Shown: positions 53,811 through 63,982 of the stretch, one piece after another
How positions within the stretch are numbered: the first letter of the stretch is position 1
Layout: each line of letters begins with the position of its first letter
Assembly: GCF_001592125.1 (NCBI RefSeq)
Contig: NZ_BCWI01000016.1
Coordinates: forward strand, 19,315 to 83,314
Origin: Microbacterium hominis NBRC 15708
GTDB taxonomy: Bacteria > Actinomycetota > Actinomycetes > Actinomycetales > Microbacteriaceae
Length of the DNA: 64,000 bases
Reading direction: 5' to 3'
Made by a program: the position numbers and the translations under genes
The notes under the pieces: generated by a model
Told to the model about the DNA's origin: nothing
What the model saw: the letters and a program-made list of their open reading frames with translations, nothing else
Databases searched by the model: none

Positions 53811-53945
53811 TCAGCCGAAGAGCAGGGCGAGCACCGTCGCGCCGCCGCCCACGAGGATGAGGGCGATGATCGTGACCCAGGCGATGATGCGCGTGCGGCG
53901 CGTGCGCGCCTCGTTCATGCCGGTGTACTCGTCCTCGTCGCTCAT
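53811..53945 (-). CDS. Small single-pass membrane protein downstream of purL
   Basis: 44 residues, too short to be noticed in most scans. It starts at an ATG 4 bases past the purL stop. An acidic start (MSDEDEYTGMNEARTRRTR) is followed by one clear transmembrane helix, IIAWVTIIALILVGGGATVLALLF, and a stop. The charge pattern (acidic, then Arg-rich, then helix) predicts the N-terminus in the cytoplasm. No family recognised. Supported by the clean membrane-protein composition and tight spacing to purL; a missing strong binding site suggests translational coupling. Confidence 0.7.
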   Translation of the reverse strand: MSDEDEYTGMNEARTRRTRIIAWVTIIALILVGGGATVLALLFG

Positions 53946-53949
53946 GCGC

Positions 53950-56286
<2,337 letters not shown>

Positions 56287-56407
56287 GCGGCGGGACTCCA
56301 AGACTCGGGTGCCGGGGACGGCCTCAGTCTAGCCGGGACGCTGTCCGGCACGGGCGCGCGCCCGTGGCCCGCTCCGCGGGGTTCGCTCCTCGTCTGCTCG
56401 TGTCCCG

Positions 56408-56515
56408 AACTCCTCCATCCGCGCCTGTCGGAGGCGGCCACAGCCCGATCCGCCGGGCGTGGCGGCGGGTTGGAGGAGTTCGGGCCGTGGCGGGGTGGAG
56501 GAGTTCGGGCCGTGG
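56408..56515. repeat. Inverted-repeat unit (AACTCCTCCA / TGGAGGAGTT)
   Basis: AACTCCTCCA (56408-56417) and TGGAGGAGTT (56471-56480) enclose 53 bases. The right arm is part of a 20-base sequence, TGGAGGAGTTCGGGCCGTGG, that occurs again at 56496-56515. The same arms with 54-base interiors recur three times at 58458-58903. The element fills most of the 56287-56578 gap upstream of purL. Confidence 0.85.
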
Positions 56516-56578
56516 CCCGGATCACGAGGGTCGGTAGCCTCGACGCATGGGGTCTCCGTCTCGCGTCGGTCGACGCTC

Positions 56579-57157
56579 ATGACCGGCTCTCACGCCGACC
56601 TGTGGTGGCTGCCCGTCGGGGCGGGTGGGCGCGTCGTCGTCCGGACGAGCCGCTGGTGGGAGTCGCTGCGCGCCCTCCGGGCGCGTCGGTCGCCGCGGCC
56701 CCTCTTCCATGCCGCCCTCGAGGTCTTCGACGGAGAGGCCGGATACGTCATCGAGATGACGCCGGCCTGGGGCGGTCCGGTGGGCCCCCGCGGCGTCGTC
56801 GCCGAGGGACCGGTGGGATCGCGCCGGCTCGGGGGCTCCCGACTCTTCCGCTACGAGATCCGCTGCTGGAAGGACGGCGTCATCCCCGATCGCCGGTGGG
56901 CCGTGGAGCCGTCCCGTCGGCTCGCCCTCTCACCCGCGGCGGCAGGCGCGCTGATCGCGCGGGTGGGCCGTGCGCCCCGCTTCGTCTGGGGACGCGATCC
57001 GTTCGGGATCGGCGACATGTGGAACTCGAACTCGTTGATCGCCTGGCTTCTGGAGGGCTCGGGGATCGACACCGCCGAGATCGCGCCGCCTCGCGGCGGC
57101 GATGCGCCCGGCTGGCGGTGCGGCGCGGTCGCCGCCCGGCGCGGGCTGCGGTCCTGA
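56579..57157 (+). CDS. Hypothetical protein, possible permuted papain-like fold
   Basis: 192 residues, no signal peptide or membrane helix. FHAALEVFDGEAGYVIEMTPAW and, near the end, FGIGDMWNSNSLIAWLLEGSGID are the most ordered parts. A His near the start and an N-S-N-(S/T)-x-(I/F)-x-W-(L/V)-L block near the end resemble circularly permuted papain-like or DUF3750-type proteins, though the catalytic Cys is not evident. That similarity is weak, so the function stays open. It is the only rightward gene between the two repeat regions and ends close to a convergent acidic-protein gene. Confidence 0.65.
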   Translation: MTGSHADLWWLPVGAGGRVVVRTSRWWESLRALRARRSPRPLFHAALEVFDGEAGYVIEMTPAWGGPVGPRGVVAEGPVGSRRLGGSRLFRYEIRCWKDGVIPDRRWAVEPSRRLALSPAAAGALIARVGRAPRFVWGRDPFGIGDMWNSNSLIAWLLEGSGIDTAEIAPPRGGDAPGWRCGAVAARRGLRS

Positions 57158-57192
57158 AACCGGGCCGACGCGGAACCGGTGCGCGGTCGCCG

Positions 57193-57468
57193 TCATACCT
57201 CGTCGTCGATCACGCCGATGCCCACGGCGTGGTGGCTGGGCTCCTCCGCCTGCGGCATCGTCGGCTCGTCCGGAGTGGGCGCGAGGGGCTCCTCCGGATT
57301 CGGCGCGAGCGGTTCCTCCGGATGCGGTGCCAGGGGCTCCTCGCCCGGGTCCTTCTCGGTGCTCGGCTCGGTCAGCGCCTCGGCGTCGGGCTCGACGCTC
57401 TCGGGGGCGTCTTCGGTGCCGACGCCGGCCGTGCCGTCGATCGTGTCGGACGTCTGCGGATCGGTCAT
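57193..57468 (-). CDS. Small acidic repeat protein
   Basis: 91 residues, very acidic and Pro/Glu-rich, with three imperfect repeats of the form EEPLAP-(H/N/T)-P-(E/D). The start is secured by AAGGAGG before the ATG. It has no signal peptide, membrane helix or recognised domain and is probably disordered. Low-complexity proteins like this are common in actinobacteria and usually uncharacterised. Confidence 0.75.
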   Translation of the reverse strand: MTDPQTSDTIDGTAGVGTEDAPESVEPDAEALTEPSTEKDPGEEPLAPHPEEPLAPNPEEPLAPTPDEPTMPQAEEPSHHAVGIGVIDDEV

Positions 57469-57576
57469 CTCGTCCTCCTTCGTGGTGCCCTCCACTGTTC
57501 GCCGGGTCGGCGCGACGCGCACGGGGGTTGACAGGAGGGGTCGTGCGTGTCGCGGGTTCGACGTATCCTCGCCCCC

Positions 57577-57972
57577 ATGACCGGACTCACCCCGTACCTC
57601 TCCTTCGACGGCACGGCACGCGACGCACTCGAGTTCTACCGGGGCGTCTTCGGCGGCGGACTCGTCCTCTCGACCTTCGGCGAGTTCGGTCGCGACGACG
57701 GGCCCGCCGACCGCATCGCGCACGGCATGCTGCAGGGTCCGGTCGAGCTCTTCGCGTCGGATGCCGGGAGCGGCGAGCAGACCCTGGAACTCCGCGGCAT
57801 CCTGTTCTCGCTCCTGGGCACCGCCGAGCCGGCGACGCTCGAGGAGTGGTTCGCGGCGCTCGCCGAGGGTGGCGAGGTGCTCGACGCCCTCGCACTGCGG
57901 CCGTGGGGTGATCACGACGGACAGGTGCGCGACCGGTTCGGGGTGACCTGGCTCATCGGCTACCAGGGATGA
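57577..57972 (+). CDS. VOC-family protein (PhnB/glyoxalase-like)
   Basis: 131 residues. LTPYLSFDGTARDALEFYRGVFGGGLVLSTFGEFG is the hallmark N-terminus of PhnB-like VOC proteins, and RPWGDHDGQVRDRFGVTWLIGYQG is their usual C-terminus. The fold binds small ligands, often with a metal; the biochemical role of this branch is unclear. The stop overlaps the start of the zinc-finger gene by 4 bases, so the pair is co-translated. Confidence 0.92.
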   Translation: MTGLTPYLSFDGTARDALEFYRGVFGGGLVLSTFGEFGRDDGPADRIAHGMLQGPVELFASDAGSGEQTLELRGILFSLLGTAEPATLEEWFAALAEGGEVLDALALRPWGDHDGQVRDRFGVTWLIGYQG

Positions 57973-58304
57973 CCGACCCCGTCGTGCGCCTGCGGGCCCG
58001 CGCCGCGGAGCTCGACGAGCTGCTCGCCCGGCTCGACGCCGATGAGGTCGCCGTGCGCGCCGACCGGTCCGACGCGACCGCCGACGACGAGCACGACCCG
58101 GAGGGCTCGACCCTGTCGGGGGAGTGGCAGCGCATCGACGCGCTCCGCCGCTCCGTGCGCGACGAGCGGGCGGAGGTCGACGCCGCGCTCGCGCGGGTGG
58201 ATGCCGGGACCTACGGCGTCTGCCTCGTGTGCGGTGCCCCGATCGCTCCCGGCCGGCTCGAGGCGCGCCCCATGGCGACGACCTGCATCGCCTGCGCCGC
58301 CTGA
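57969..58304 (+). CDS. TraR/DksA-type zinc-finger protein
   Basis: 111 residues. A helical coiled-coil-like first part (LRARAAELDELLARLDADEVAVRAD, and WQRIDALRRSVRDERAEVDAAL) is followed by ARVDAGTYGVCLVCGAPIAPGRLEARPMATTCIAC, with four cysteines arranged CxxC-x17-CxxC as in DksA/TraR zinc fingers. Such proteins bind the RNA polymerase secondary channel or serve simpler regulatory roles; in actinobacteria the targets are often unknown. It is co-translated with the VOC gene upstream. Confidence 0.92.
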   Translation: MTDPVVRLRARAAELDELLARLDADEVAVRADRSDATADDEHDPEGSTLSGEWQRIDALRRSVRDERAEVDAALARVDAGTYGVCLVCGAPIAPGRLEARPMATTCIACAA

Positions 58305-59038
58305 CGCACCGCGCCGTGCCCGGGTCGCGGTGCCGTGCCCGGGTAGCGGGGGCCGCGGCGCCGTGCGGTGCCCGCCGAGCCGTGCCGAGCCGTGCCGAGC
58401 CGTGCCGTGCCGAGCCGTGCCAGGGTCGCCGCGCCGCGCCGCAGTCGCCGTGTCCACAACTCCTCCAGTCGCGGGTCGAAGCTGTCCAGGAACGCCGCGG
58501 AGCGGGACCCAGAGGCCGATATGGAGGAGTTCGGGTCGCGCATGCGAGCGTCGGCTGACGGGCCACGCGTGCCCGGGTCGCGCGTGTCGTGCCTGGCTCG
58601 CCGTGCCGTTCCGAGCCGTGCCGAGCCGTGCCGGCGTCGCCGTGTCCCCAACTCCTCCATTCGCGCGTCGAAGCCGTCCAGGAGCGCCTCAGGGTGGGCG
58701 GCGTCGTCCGATGTGGAGGAGTTCGGGCCGCGCATGCGAGCGTCGGCTGACGGGCCACGCGTGCTCGGGTCTCGATGCCTGGCCCGCCGTGCCGTTCCGC
58801 GCCGCGCCGTGCCGCGCCGCCGGGTCCCCAACTCCTCCACCCGCTGCTCCGGGGCGGTCACCGAGCCGCATTCGACCATGCCACGTGTCGATGTGGAGGA
58901 GTTCGGGCCGCCACAGGCGTTCGACACGAAGCAGGCGCGGCTTCGTGTCCGCAGCCCGGAGGGCCGGCGCCGTCGGTGTGCGCCGCGACATCCGCGGAGG
59001 TTCGACGGCGTGGTCTCCGGGGCTGTGAAAAGGGGGCA
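58305..59038. repeat. Intergenic repeat array with inverted-repeat units
   Basis: About 730 bases with no supported gene. It contains three 74-base units, AACTCCTCCA-N54-TGGAGGAGTT, at 58458-58531, 58650-58723 and 58830-58903. Between them a conserved block follows each right arm (TTCGGGCCGCGCATGCGAGC and onward to GGGCCACGCGTG). Unit spacing is 192 and 180 bases. Tandem GAGCCGTGCC copies lie at 58377-58421 and 58613-58632. A 10-bp perfect stem, GACACGAAGC/GCTTCGTGTC (58923-58949), closes the region. The interiors of the first two units are related; the third differs. Confidence 0.88.
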
Positions 59039-59087
59039 TTGACACGCGGCATCCCCTGCCCTAACGTACAACCAAATGGTTGTACAA
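59039..59087 (+). promoter_or_regulatory. Leaderless arsR-type promoter with palindromic operator
   Basis: TTGACA (59039-59044) and TAACGT (59062-59067) are 17 bases apart. GTACAACCA (59066-59074), AA, TGGTTGTAC (59077-59085) is a perfect inverted repeat, and TTGTACAA (59080-59087) is nested in it. The expected start of transcription, about 59074-59076, coincides with the ATG at 59076, so the mRNA is probably leaderless and the operator covers the start codon. Confidence 0.85.
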
Positions 59088-59438
59088 ACTGAGTTGAGCG
59101 ACGATGAGACCGACCGCCTGTTCCACGCCCTCGCGGCGGCGACGCGGCGCGACATCCTGCGACGCACGATCGTCGACGAGCAGTCGGTGTCGGCGCTCGC
59201 CGCGGACTACGACATGTCGTTCGCGGCCGTGCAGAAGCACATCGCCGTGCTCGAGGCCGCCGGCCTCGTCATCAAGCGCGCCGAGGGACGCGAGCGCCTC
59301 GTGCGCGCCGACCCGCGCATGATCGCCCGCGCCCGGGCGCTGCTCGCCCGATACGAAGACCTCTGGCGCTCGCGCATCGACCGCCTCGACGCCCTGCTGG
59401 CTGAACCGCACGATCCCCGTCCCACGCAAGGAGACTGA
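59076..59438 (+). CDS. ArsR-family regulator
   Basis: 120 residues. A single winged helix with RLFHALAAATRRDILRRTI, SVSALAADYDMSFAAVQKHIAVLEAAGLVIKR, and GRERLVRADP in the wing. No metal-binding Cys pair is seen, and the next gene encodes an SRPBCC protein; this ArsR/SRPBCC pairing is common, with the SRPBCC domain suggested as the effector partner. Start at 59076 agrees with the leaderless promoter; there is no Shine-Dalgarno. The following gene begins 1 base past its stop. Confidence 0.93.
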   Translation: MVVQTELSDDETDRLFHALAAATRRDILRRTIVDEQSVSALAADYDMSFAAVQKHIAVLEAAGLVIKRAEGRERLVRADPRMIARARALLARYEDLWRSRIDRLDALLAEPHDPRPTQGD

Positions 59439-59439
59439 C

Positions 59440-60402
59440 ATGCCCGTCACCGTCATCACGACCGACCCCGAGAACCTCACGATGACCCTCGTCGCGGATG
59501 CCGCGGCTCCCGTCTCCCGGCTCTGGGAGGCCTTCACCGACCCGCGGCAGCTCGAGCGGTTCTGGGGTCCTCCCGGCTGGCCGGCGACCTTCACCGCGTT
59601 CGACCTCCGCCCCGGCGGTCGCGTGGACTACCGCATGACGAGTCCGCGGGGGGAGCGCTCCGCCGGATCGTGGGAGGTCCTGAACGTCGAGCCCGGTCGC
59701 AGTTTCGAGGTGCTCGACTCGTTCGTCGGTGACGACGGCGAGAAGCTCGAAGGCTTCCCGTCGATGCGGATGCTGTTCTCCTTCGATGCGACCGCCGAGG
59801 GCTCTCGCCTGACCAACACCACCTACTTCACCTCGCTCGAAGCGCTCGAGCAGGTCGTCGCGATGGGCGCGATCGAGGGTTCGCGCCTCGCGATGAGCCA
59901 GCTCGACGCGGTGCTGCAGGACCTCCGCGCCTACGCGCAGGGCAAGGGCACCCGCACCGAGCCGCTGACCGATCAGCACGTGCGCATCACCCGACTCATC
60001 GAGGGCTCGCGCGAGCTGGTGTGGCGCGCCCACCACGAGCCCGAGCTGCTGCGGCAGTGGCTGCTGGGACCCGACGGCTGGCAGATGATCGAGTGCGAGG
60101 TCGGCGAGACCACCCGCTTCGTGTGGCAGCAGGGCGACGACGAGTCGACCCGGTTCGGCTTCGAGAGCGAGACCGTGCTCAGCGAGCCGATCTGGCGCGA
60201 GGTGTCGACCGAGCGGATGATCGGGGTTCCGGGACCGGCCAACCTCAACGACCTCCAGCTCTACGAGGAGGATGGTGCGACGTTGCTGACGCTGCTGATC
60301 GAGTACCCCGACAAGGAGACGCGCGACATGATCCTCGCCACGGGGATGACCGACGGCATGGAGTCGTCGTACGCGCGGCTGGAGGCGGTCGTCGCGGGCT
60401 GA
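59440..60402 (+). CDS. Tandem SRPBCC (AHSA1-like) protein
   Basis: 320 residues forming two SRPBCC domains of about 150 residues each. Domain 1 (about 1-155) has SRLWEAFTDPRQLERFWGPPGW, FDLRPGGRVDYRMTSP and a C-terminal helix; domain 2 (about 165-320) has RELVWRAHHEPELLRQWLLGPDGW in the matching place. Both belong to the AHSA1-like group usually found next to ArsR regulators, but normally as single domains. The fusion suggests an intramolecular dimer. It is co-transcribed with the arsR gene and ends just before the repeat hairpins. Confidence 0.9.
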   Translation: MPVTVITTDPENLTMTLVADAAAPVSRLWEAFTDPRQLERFWGPPGWPATFTAFDLRPGGRVDYRMTSPRGERSAGSWEVLNVEPGRSFEVLDSFVGDDGEKLEGFPSMRMLFSFDATAEGSRLTNTTYFTSLEALEQVVAMGAIEGSRLAMSQLDAVLQDLRAYAQGKGTRTEPLTDQHVRITRLIEGSRELVWRAHHEPELLRQWLLGPDGWQMIECEVGETTRFVWQQGDDESTRFGFESETVLSEPIWREVSTERMIGVPGPANLNDLQLYEEDGATLLTLLIEYPDKETRDMILATGMTDGMESSYARLEAVVAG

Positions 60403-60412
60403 GGGGTCGCGG

Positions 60413-60595
60413 CGTTTCGACTCGACGCTGCGCGCCTCGCTCAACGACCGGGGAGGGTGCGCCCTCCGGTCGTTGAGCGAGCGCAGCGAGTCGAAACGTG
60501 AGGTCGGGACGGGCGGACGCGGCGCTGCGCGCCTCGCTCAACGACCGGGAAGGGTGCGCCCTCCGGTCGTTGAGCGAGCGCAGCGAGTCGAAACG
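60413..60595. repeat. Two large repeat hairpins (dispersed family)
   Basis: First hairpin: CGTTTCGACTCGACGCTGCG with onward text (60413-60451) against CCGGTCGTTGAGCGAGCGCA with onward text (60466-60498). Second: a partial copy (about 60521-60548) against 60563-60595. The right arms of the two are identical, and the sequence has the same ends as the repeats at 24263-24399. They stand between convergent genes, so they may act as bidirectional terminators as well as being repeat units. Confidence 0.9.
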
Positions 60596-60622
60596 CGGCA
60601 CGCCGCGGCGGCGCGGTCGCGA

Positions 60623-61312
60623 TCAGTCCCCGAGCACCAGCCTGTAGCCCATGCCCTGCTCCGTCAGCAGATGCTGCGGGTGGGCGGGGTCGCGTTCGAG
60701 CTTCTTGCGCAGCTGCGACATGTACAGGCGCAGGTATCCCGAGTCCGCCACCTGATCGGTGCCCCAGATGTCCCTCAGCAGGTTCTGCCGGGTGACCAGC
60801 GTCCCGGGGTTGCGGGCCAGGAACTCGAGCATGCGCCACTCCGTGGGCGTGAGGTGCACGACCTCGTCCCCGCGCACCACCCGCGTCGCGGCGAGGTCGA
60901 CCTCGACGTCGCCGAAGCGCACGACGGGCGCGTCGGCGGATGCCGCGGAACTCCCGGATCGGCGCCTCCCGAGGGCCCGCAGCCGCGCGAGCAGCTCATC
61001 GATCTGGAACGGCTTCGTGACGTAGTCGTCGGCCCCGGCATCCAGCGCCTCGACCTTGTCGGCCGATCCCGTGCGTCCGGAGACGACGAGGATCGGCACG
61101 TCGGTCCAGCCGCGGAGCGCGTGGATCACCTCGACGCCGTCGAGGCGCGGCATCCCGAGATCGAGCATCACGATGTCGGGCCGGGCCTGCGCCGCGAGCG
61201 CGATCGCGGCGGCGCCGTCGGGGGCGGCGACGACCTCGTAGCCGTGCGCGGCGAGGGTGATGCGCAGGGCCCGCACGAGCTGCGGGTCGTCGTCGGCGAC
61301 CAGGATCTTCAC
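60623..61312 (-). CDS. kdpE: Response regulator KdpE
   Basis: 229 residues from GTG 61312, supported by GGAGG eight bases before it inside the end of kdpD. The receiver domain has VADDDPQLVRALR, the phospho-acceptor Asp51 (IVMLDLGMP), the Ser in VVSGR and Lys in DYVTKPF. The OmpR-type DNA-binding domain ends TEQGMGYRLVLGD. VADSGYLRLYMSQLRKKLE is typical of KdpE. It responds to low K+ or osmotic shock signalled by KdpD and activates kdpFABC. A 4-base gap separates it from kdpD. Confidence 0.95.
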   Translation of the reverse strand: MKILVADDDPQLVRALRITLAAHGYEVVAAPDGAAAIALAAQARPDIVMLDLGMPRLDGVEVIHALRGWTDVPILVVSGRTGSADKVEALDAGADDYVTKPFQIDELLARLRALGRRRSGSSAASADAPVVRFGDVEVDLAATRVVRGDEVVHLTPTEWRMLEFLARNPGTLVTRQNLLRDIWGTDQVADSGYLRLYMSQLRKKLERDPAHPQHLLTEQGMGYRLVLGD

Positions 61313-61316
61313 GGTG

Positions 61317-63869
61317 TCATCCTCCCGCCCCGGAGCGGGTGGTCGTCGCGGTGACGGATGCCGCGGCATCCACGGGCAGCGAGATCACCATCGTGAGGCC
61401 GCCGCCGGGAGTGGTCTCGGGCGTGAGCGTTCCGCCCATCCCCTCGGTGAAACCCTTCGAGAGGGCGAGGCCGAGGCCGAGCCCGGTGGTGTTGTCGGTG
61501 TCGCCGAGTCGCTGGAACGGGGCGAAGATGTCGCCCTGCCGCTCCGTCTCGACGCCCGGACCGTGGTCGACGATGCGCAGCTCGACGGTCGCGGAGAGGC
61601 GGCTCGACGCGATGCGCACGCGCGTGCCGGACGGGGCGTAGCGGCGGGCGTTCGCGAGCACGTTGACCACGACGCGCTGCAGCAGCACCGGATCGGCGCG
61701 GACGGCCGGGACCGCCGGATCGAGGGCGAGCTCGACGGCATCGGGGCCGAGCCCGAGCTCGTCGATCGCCTCCAGCACCGTCGCCGCGACATCCACCGGG
61801 GCCAGCGAGACGGCCAGCACGCCGGCCTGCACGCGGCTGACGTCGAGCAGATCGGTGACGAGCGACGCGAGCGCGGCGAGCGACTCATCCGCCGTGGTGA
61901 TGAGCTCGTCGCGGTCGTCGGCGCTCAGGGAGGGCCCCGTGGCCCGCAGGCCGCCGACGGCGGCGATCGCGGCGGCCAGGGGACGCCGCAGGTCGTGGCT
62001 CACCGCCGACAACAGCGCCGTGCGCACCTGGTCGGTGGCGGCGAGGGCATCGGCGGTGCGCGCCGTCTGCGTGAGGTCGCCGTGCTCGAGCGCGGCCGCG
62101 AGCTGCGCCGTGATCACGTCGAGCAGCCGGCGTTCGAGCGCGTCGACGTCGCCGCCGTGGAGTTCGAGGGTGGCGCGGGGTCGTCCGCTCGCGTCGGCGC
62201 CGACCGGCACGACGACGGCGCGACCGTCCCGTACCGGCTCGCCGTCGGTGGCGAGCACCTCTCCGCTCGATCCGTCGCCGGCGAGCAGGCGCGCCCCGCT
62301 CAGGCCGAACGCCTCGCGGGTGCGGCTGACCAGCGCGGGAACGGCGCTCTCGCCGCGCAGCACGCTGCCGGCCACCGTCGCGAGCAGCTCGGATTCCGCT
62401 GCCGCCCGACGCGCCCGTCGCGTGCGCCGCGCGGCCTGGTCGACGATCCAGCTGACCAGGATCGCGATGATGACGTACAGCACGAGCGACAGGGCGTGCA
62501 GCGGGTTGTCGATCGTGACGGTGAAGCGGGGATCGATGAAGAGGAAGTCGAGCGTGAGTCCCGACAGCACCGCCGCGAACAGGGCCGGCCAGATGCCGCC
62601 GATCAGGGCGACGACCACCACCAGCAGCTGATACGCGAGCACATCGGAGGTGATCGTCTCGTCGTTGGATGTCGCGAACAGCAGCCACGACAGCAACGGC
62701 CCGCCCGTCAGCGCGACGACGAGCCCCAGGATGCGGCGGCGCCAGCCGAGCGCGCCGCCGGTGACCCGCGGCAGGTGCAGTGCACCGCCCGCGGCCGCGT
62801 GCGTGACGATGTGGACGTCGATGTCGCCCGACTCGCGGATGACTGTGGCGCCGATGCCGGGACCCGTGAACGCCGCGCCGAGCCGACTGCGCCGGCTCGC
62901 TCCCAGCACGAGCTGCGTCGCGTTGACGGAGCGCGCGAAGTCGACGAGCGTGCGCGGCACGTCTTCGCCGATGACCTGGTGGTAGCTCCCGCCCAGCGAT
63001 TCGACCAGTGCGCGCTGGGCGGCCAGCGCCCCGGGCGCGGCGGCGCGCAGGCCCTCCTGCGTCGTCACGTGCACGGCCAGCAGTTCGCCGCCGGCCGCGC
63101 GCGCCGCGATGCGTGCGCCGCGGCGCAGCAGGGTGTCGCCCTCGGGGCCGCCGGTCAGGGCGACGACGACGCGCTCGCGGGCCTGCCATGCGCCGCGGAT
63201 GCCGTGCTCCTCGCGGTAGCTCTGCAGCGCGCTGTCGACCTCGTCGGCGAGCCACAGCAGCGCGAGCTCGCGCAGCGCCGTGAGGTTGCCCAGACGGAAG
63301 TAGTTCGACAGGGCCGCGTCGATCCGCTCGGCGGGGTAGACCGCACCGGCGGCGAGCCGGTCGCGCAGCGACTGCGGCGCGAGGTCGACCACCTCGATCT
63401 GATCGGCCGCGCGCACCACGGCATCCGGCACCGTCTCGCGCTGCGCGACGCCCGTGATCTGCGCGACCACCCCGCCGAGCGAGGTGATGTGCTGCACGTT
63501 GACGGTCGTGATGACGTCGATGCCCGCCGCCAGCAGCTCCTCGACGTCCTGCCAGCGCTTCTCGTTGCGCGAGCCCGGCGCGTTGGTGTGCGCGAGCTCG
63601 TCGACGAGCGCGATCTCCGGATGCCGCTCCAGCAGGCCGTCGAGGTCGAGTTCGTCGAGGTCGACCTCGCGGTGCTGCAGCCGCCGGCGCGCGAGCGTGG
63701 GGAGGCCCTCCGCCTGCGCCGCGGTCGCGGCGCGCCCGTGGGTCTCGACGATGCCGACGACGACGTCGTGGCCGTCGGCGAGCAGTCGGCGCCCCTCGGA
63801 GAGCATCTCGTACGTCTTGCCCACGCCGGGCGCGGCCCCGAGCAGCACCCGCAGCCTGCCGCGCTTCAT
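61317..63869 (-). CDS. kdpD: Osmosensitive K+ channel histidine kinase KdpD
   Basis: 850 residues. The N-terminal KdpD domain has Walker A (VLLGAAPGVGKTYEML) and the stretch with VDELAHTNAPGSRNEKRWQDVEELL. A universal-stress-protein domain follows (about 230-360), then about four helices between residues 385 and 490 (ILGLVVALTGGPLLSWLLF and onward). A GAF-like segment precedes the kinase core: H-box VSHDLRRPLA (His ~625), N-box NVLANARRYAPSG, and GLGLGLALSKGF. It is a full-length sensor of K+ availability. The kdp structural genes would lie beyond the right edge, upstream on the same strand, but none is visible. Confidence 0.96.
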   Translation of the reverse strand: MKRGRLRVLLGAAPGVGKTYEMLSEGRRLLADGHDVVVGIVETHGRAATAAQAEGLPTLARRRLQHREVDLDELDLDGLLERHPEIALVDELAHTNAPGSRNEKRWQDVEELLAAGIDVITTVNVQHITSLGGVVAQITGVAQRETVPDAVVRAADQIEVVDLAPQSLRDRLAAGAVYPAERIDAALSNYFRLGNLTALRELALLWLADEVDSALQSYREEHGIRGAWQARERVVVALTGGPEGDTLLRRGARIAARAAGGELLAVHVTTQEGLRAAAPGALAAQRALVESLGGSYHQVIGEDVPRTLVDFARSVNATQLVLGASRRSRLGAAFTGPGIGATVIRESGDIDVHIVTHAAAGGALHLPRVTGGALGWRRRILGLVVALTGGPLLSWLLFATSNDETITSDVLAYQLLVVVVALIGGIWPALFAAVLSGLTLDFLFIDPRFTVTIDNPLHALSLVLYVIIAILVSWIVDQAARRTRRARRAAAESELLATVAGSVLRGESAVPALVSRTREAFGLSGARLLAGDGSSGEVLATDGEPVRDGRAVVVPVGADASGRPRATLELHGGDVDALERRLLDVITAQLAAALEHGDLTQTARTADALAATDQVRTALLSAVSHDLRRPLAAAIAAVGGLRATGPSLSADDRDELITTADESLAALASLVTDLLDVSRVQAGVLAVSLAPVDVAATVLEAIDELGLGPDAVELALDPAVPAVRADPVLLQRVVVNVLANARRYAPSGTRVRIASSRLSATVELRIVDHGPGVETERQGDIFAPFQRLGDTDNTTGLGLGLALSKGFTEGMGGTLTPETTPGGGLTMVISLPVDAAASVTATTTRSGAGG

Positions 63870-63982
63870 GCGTTCACCCTAGTTCTCCCGTCGGTTCTCC
63901 GGCCCCCGCCGAAGCTGTTCTCGTCGGCCCGGGCCGTGCCGCTCGCCCGACCCGGCCACCGACCCGAACTGCAAGGGATGCC

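Noticed and set aside
58458..58903. CRISPR array
   Set aside because: The repeats are inverted pairs 10 bases long, units are ~190 bases apart, interiors of two units are related, and there are no cas genes.
58211..59167. Leftward frame with repeated peptides such as EELGTRRR across the repeat array
   Set aside because: The repeated peptides follow from the DNA repeats; there is no binding site, the frame runs antisense into the ArsR and zinc-finger genes, and composition is Arg/Ala/Thr only.
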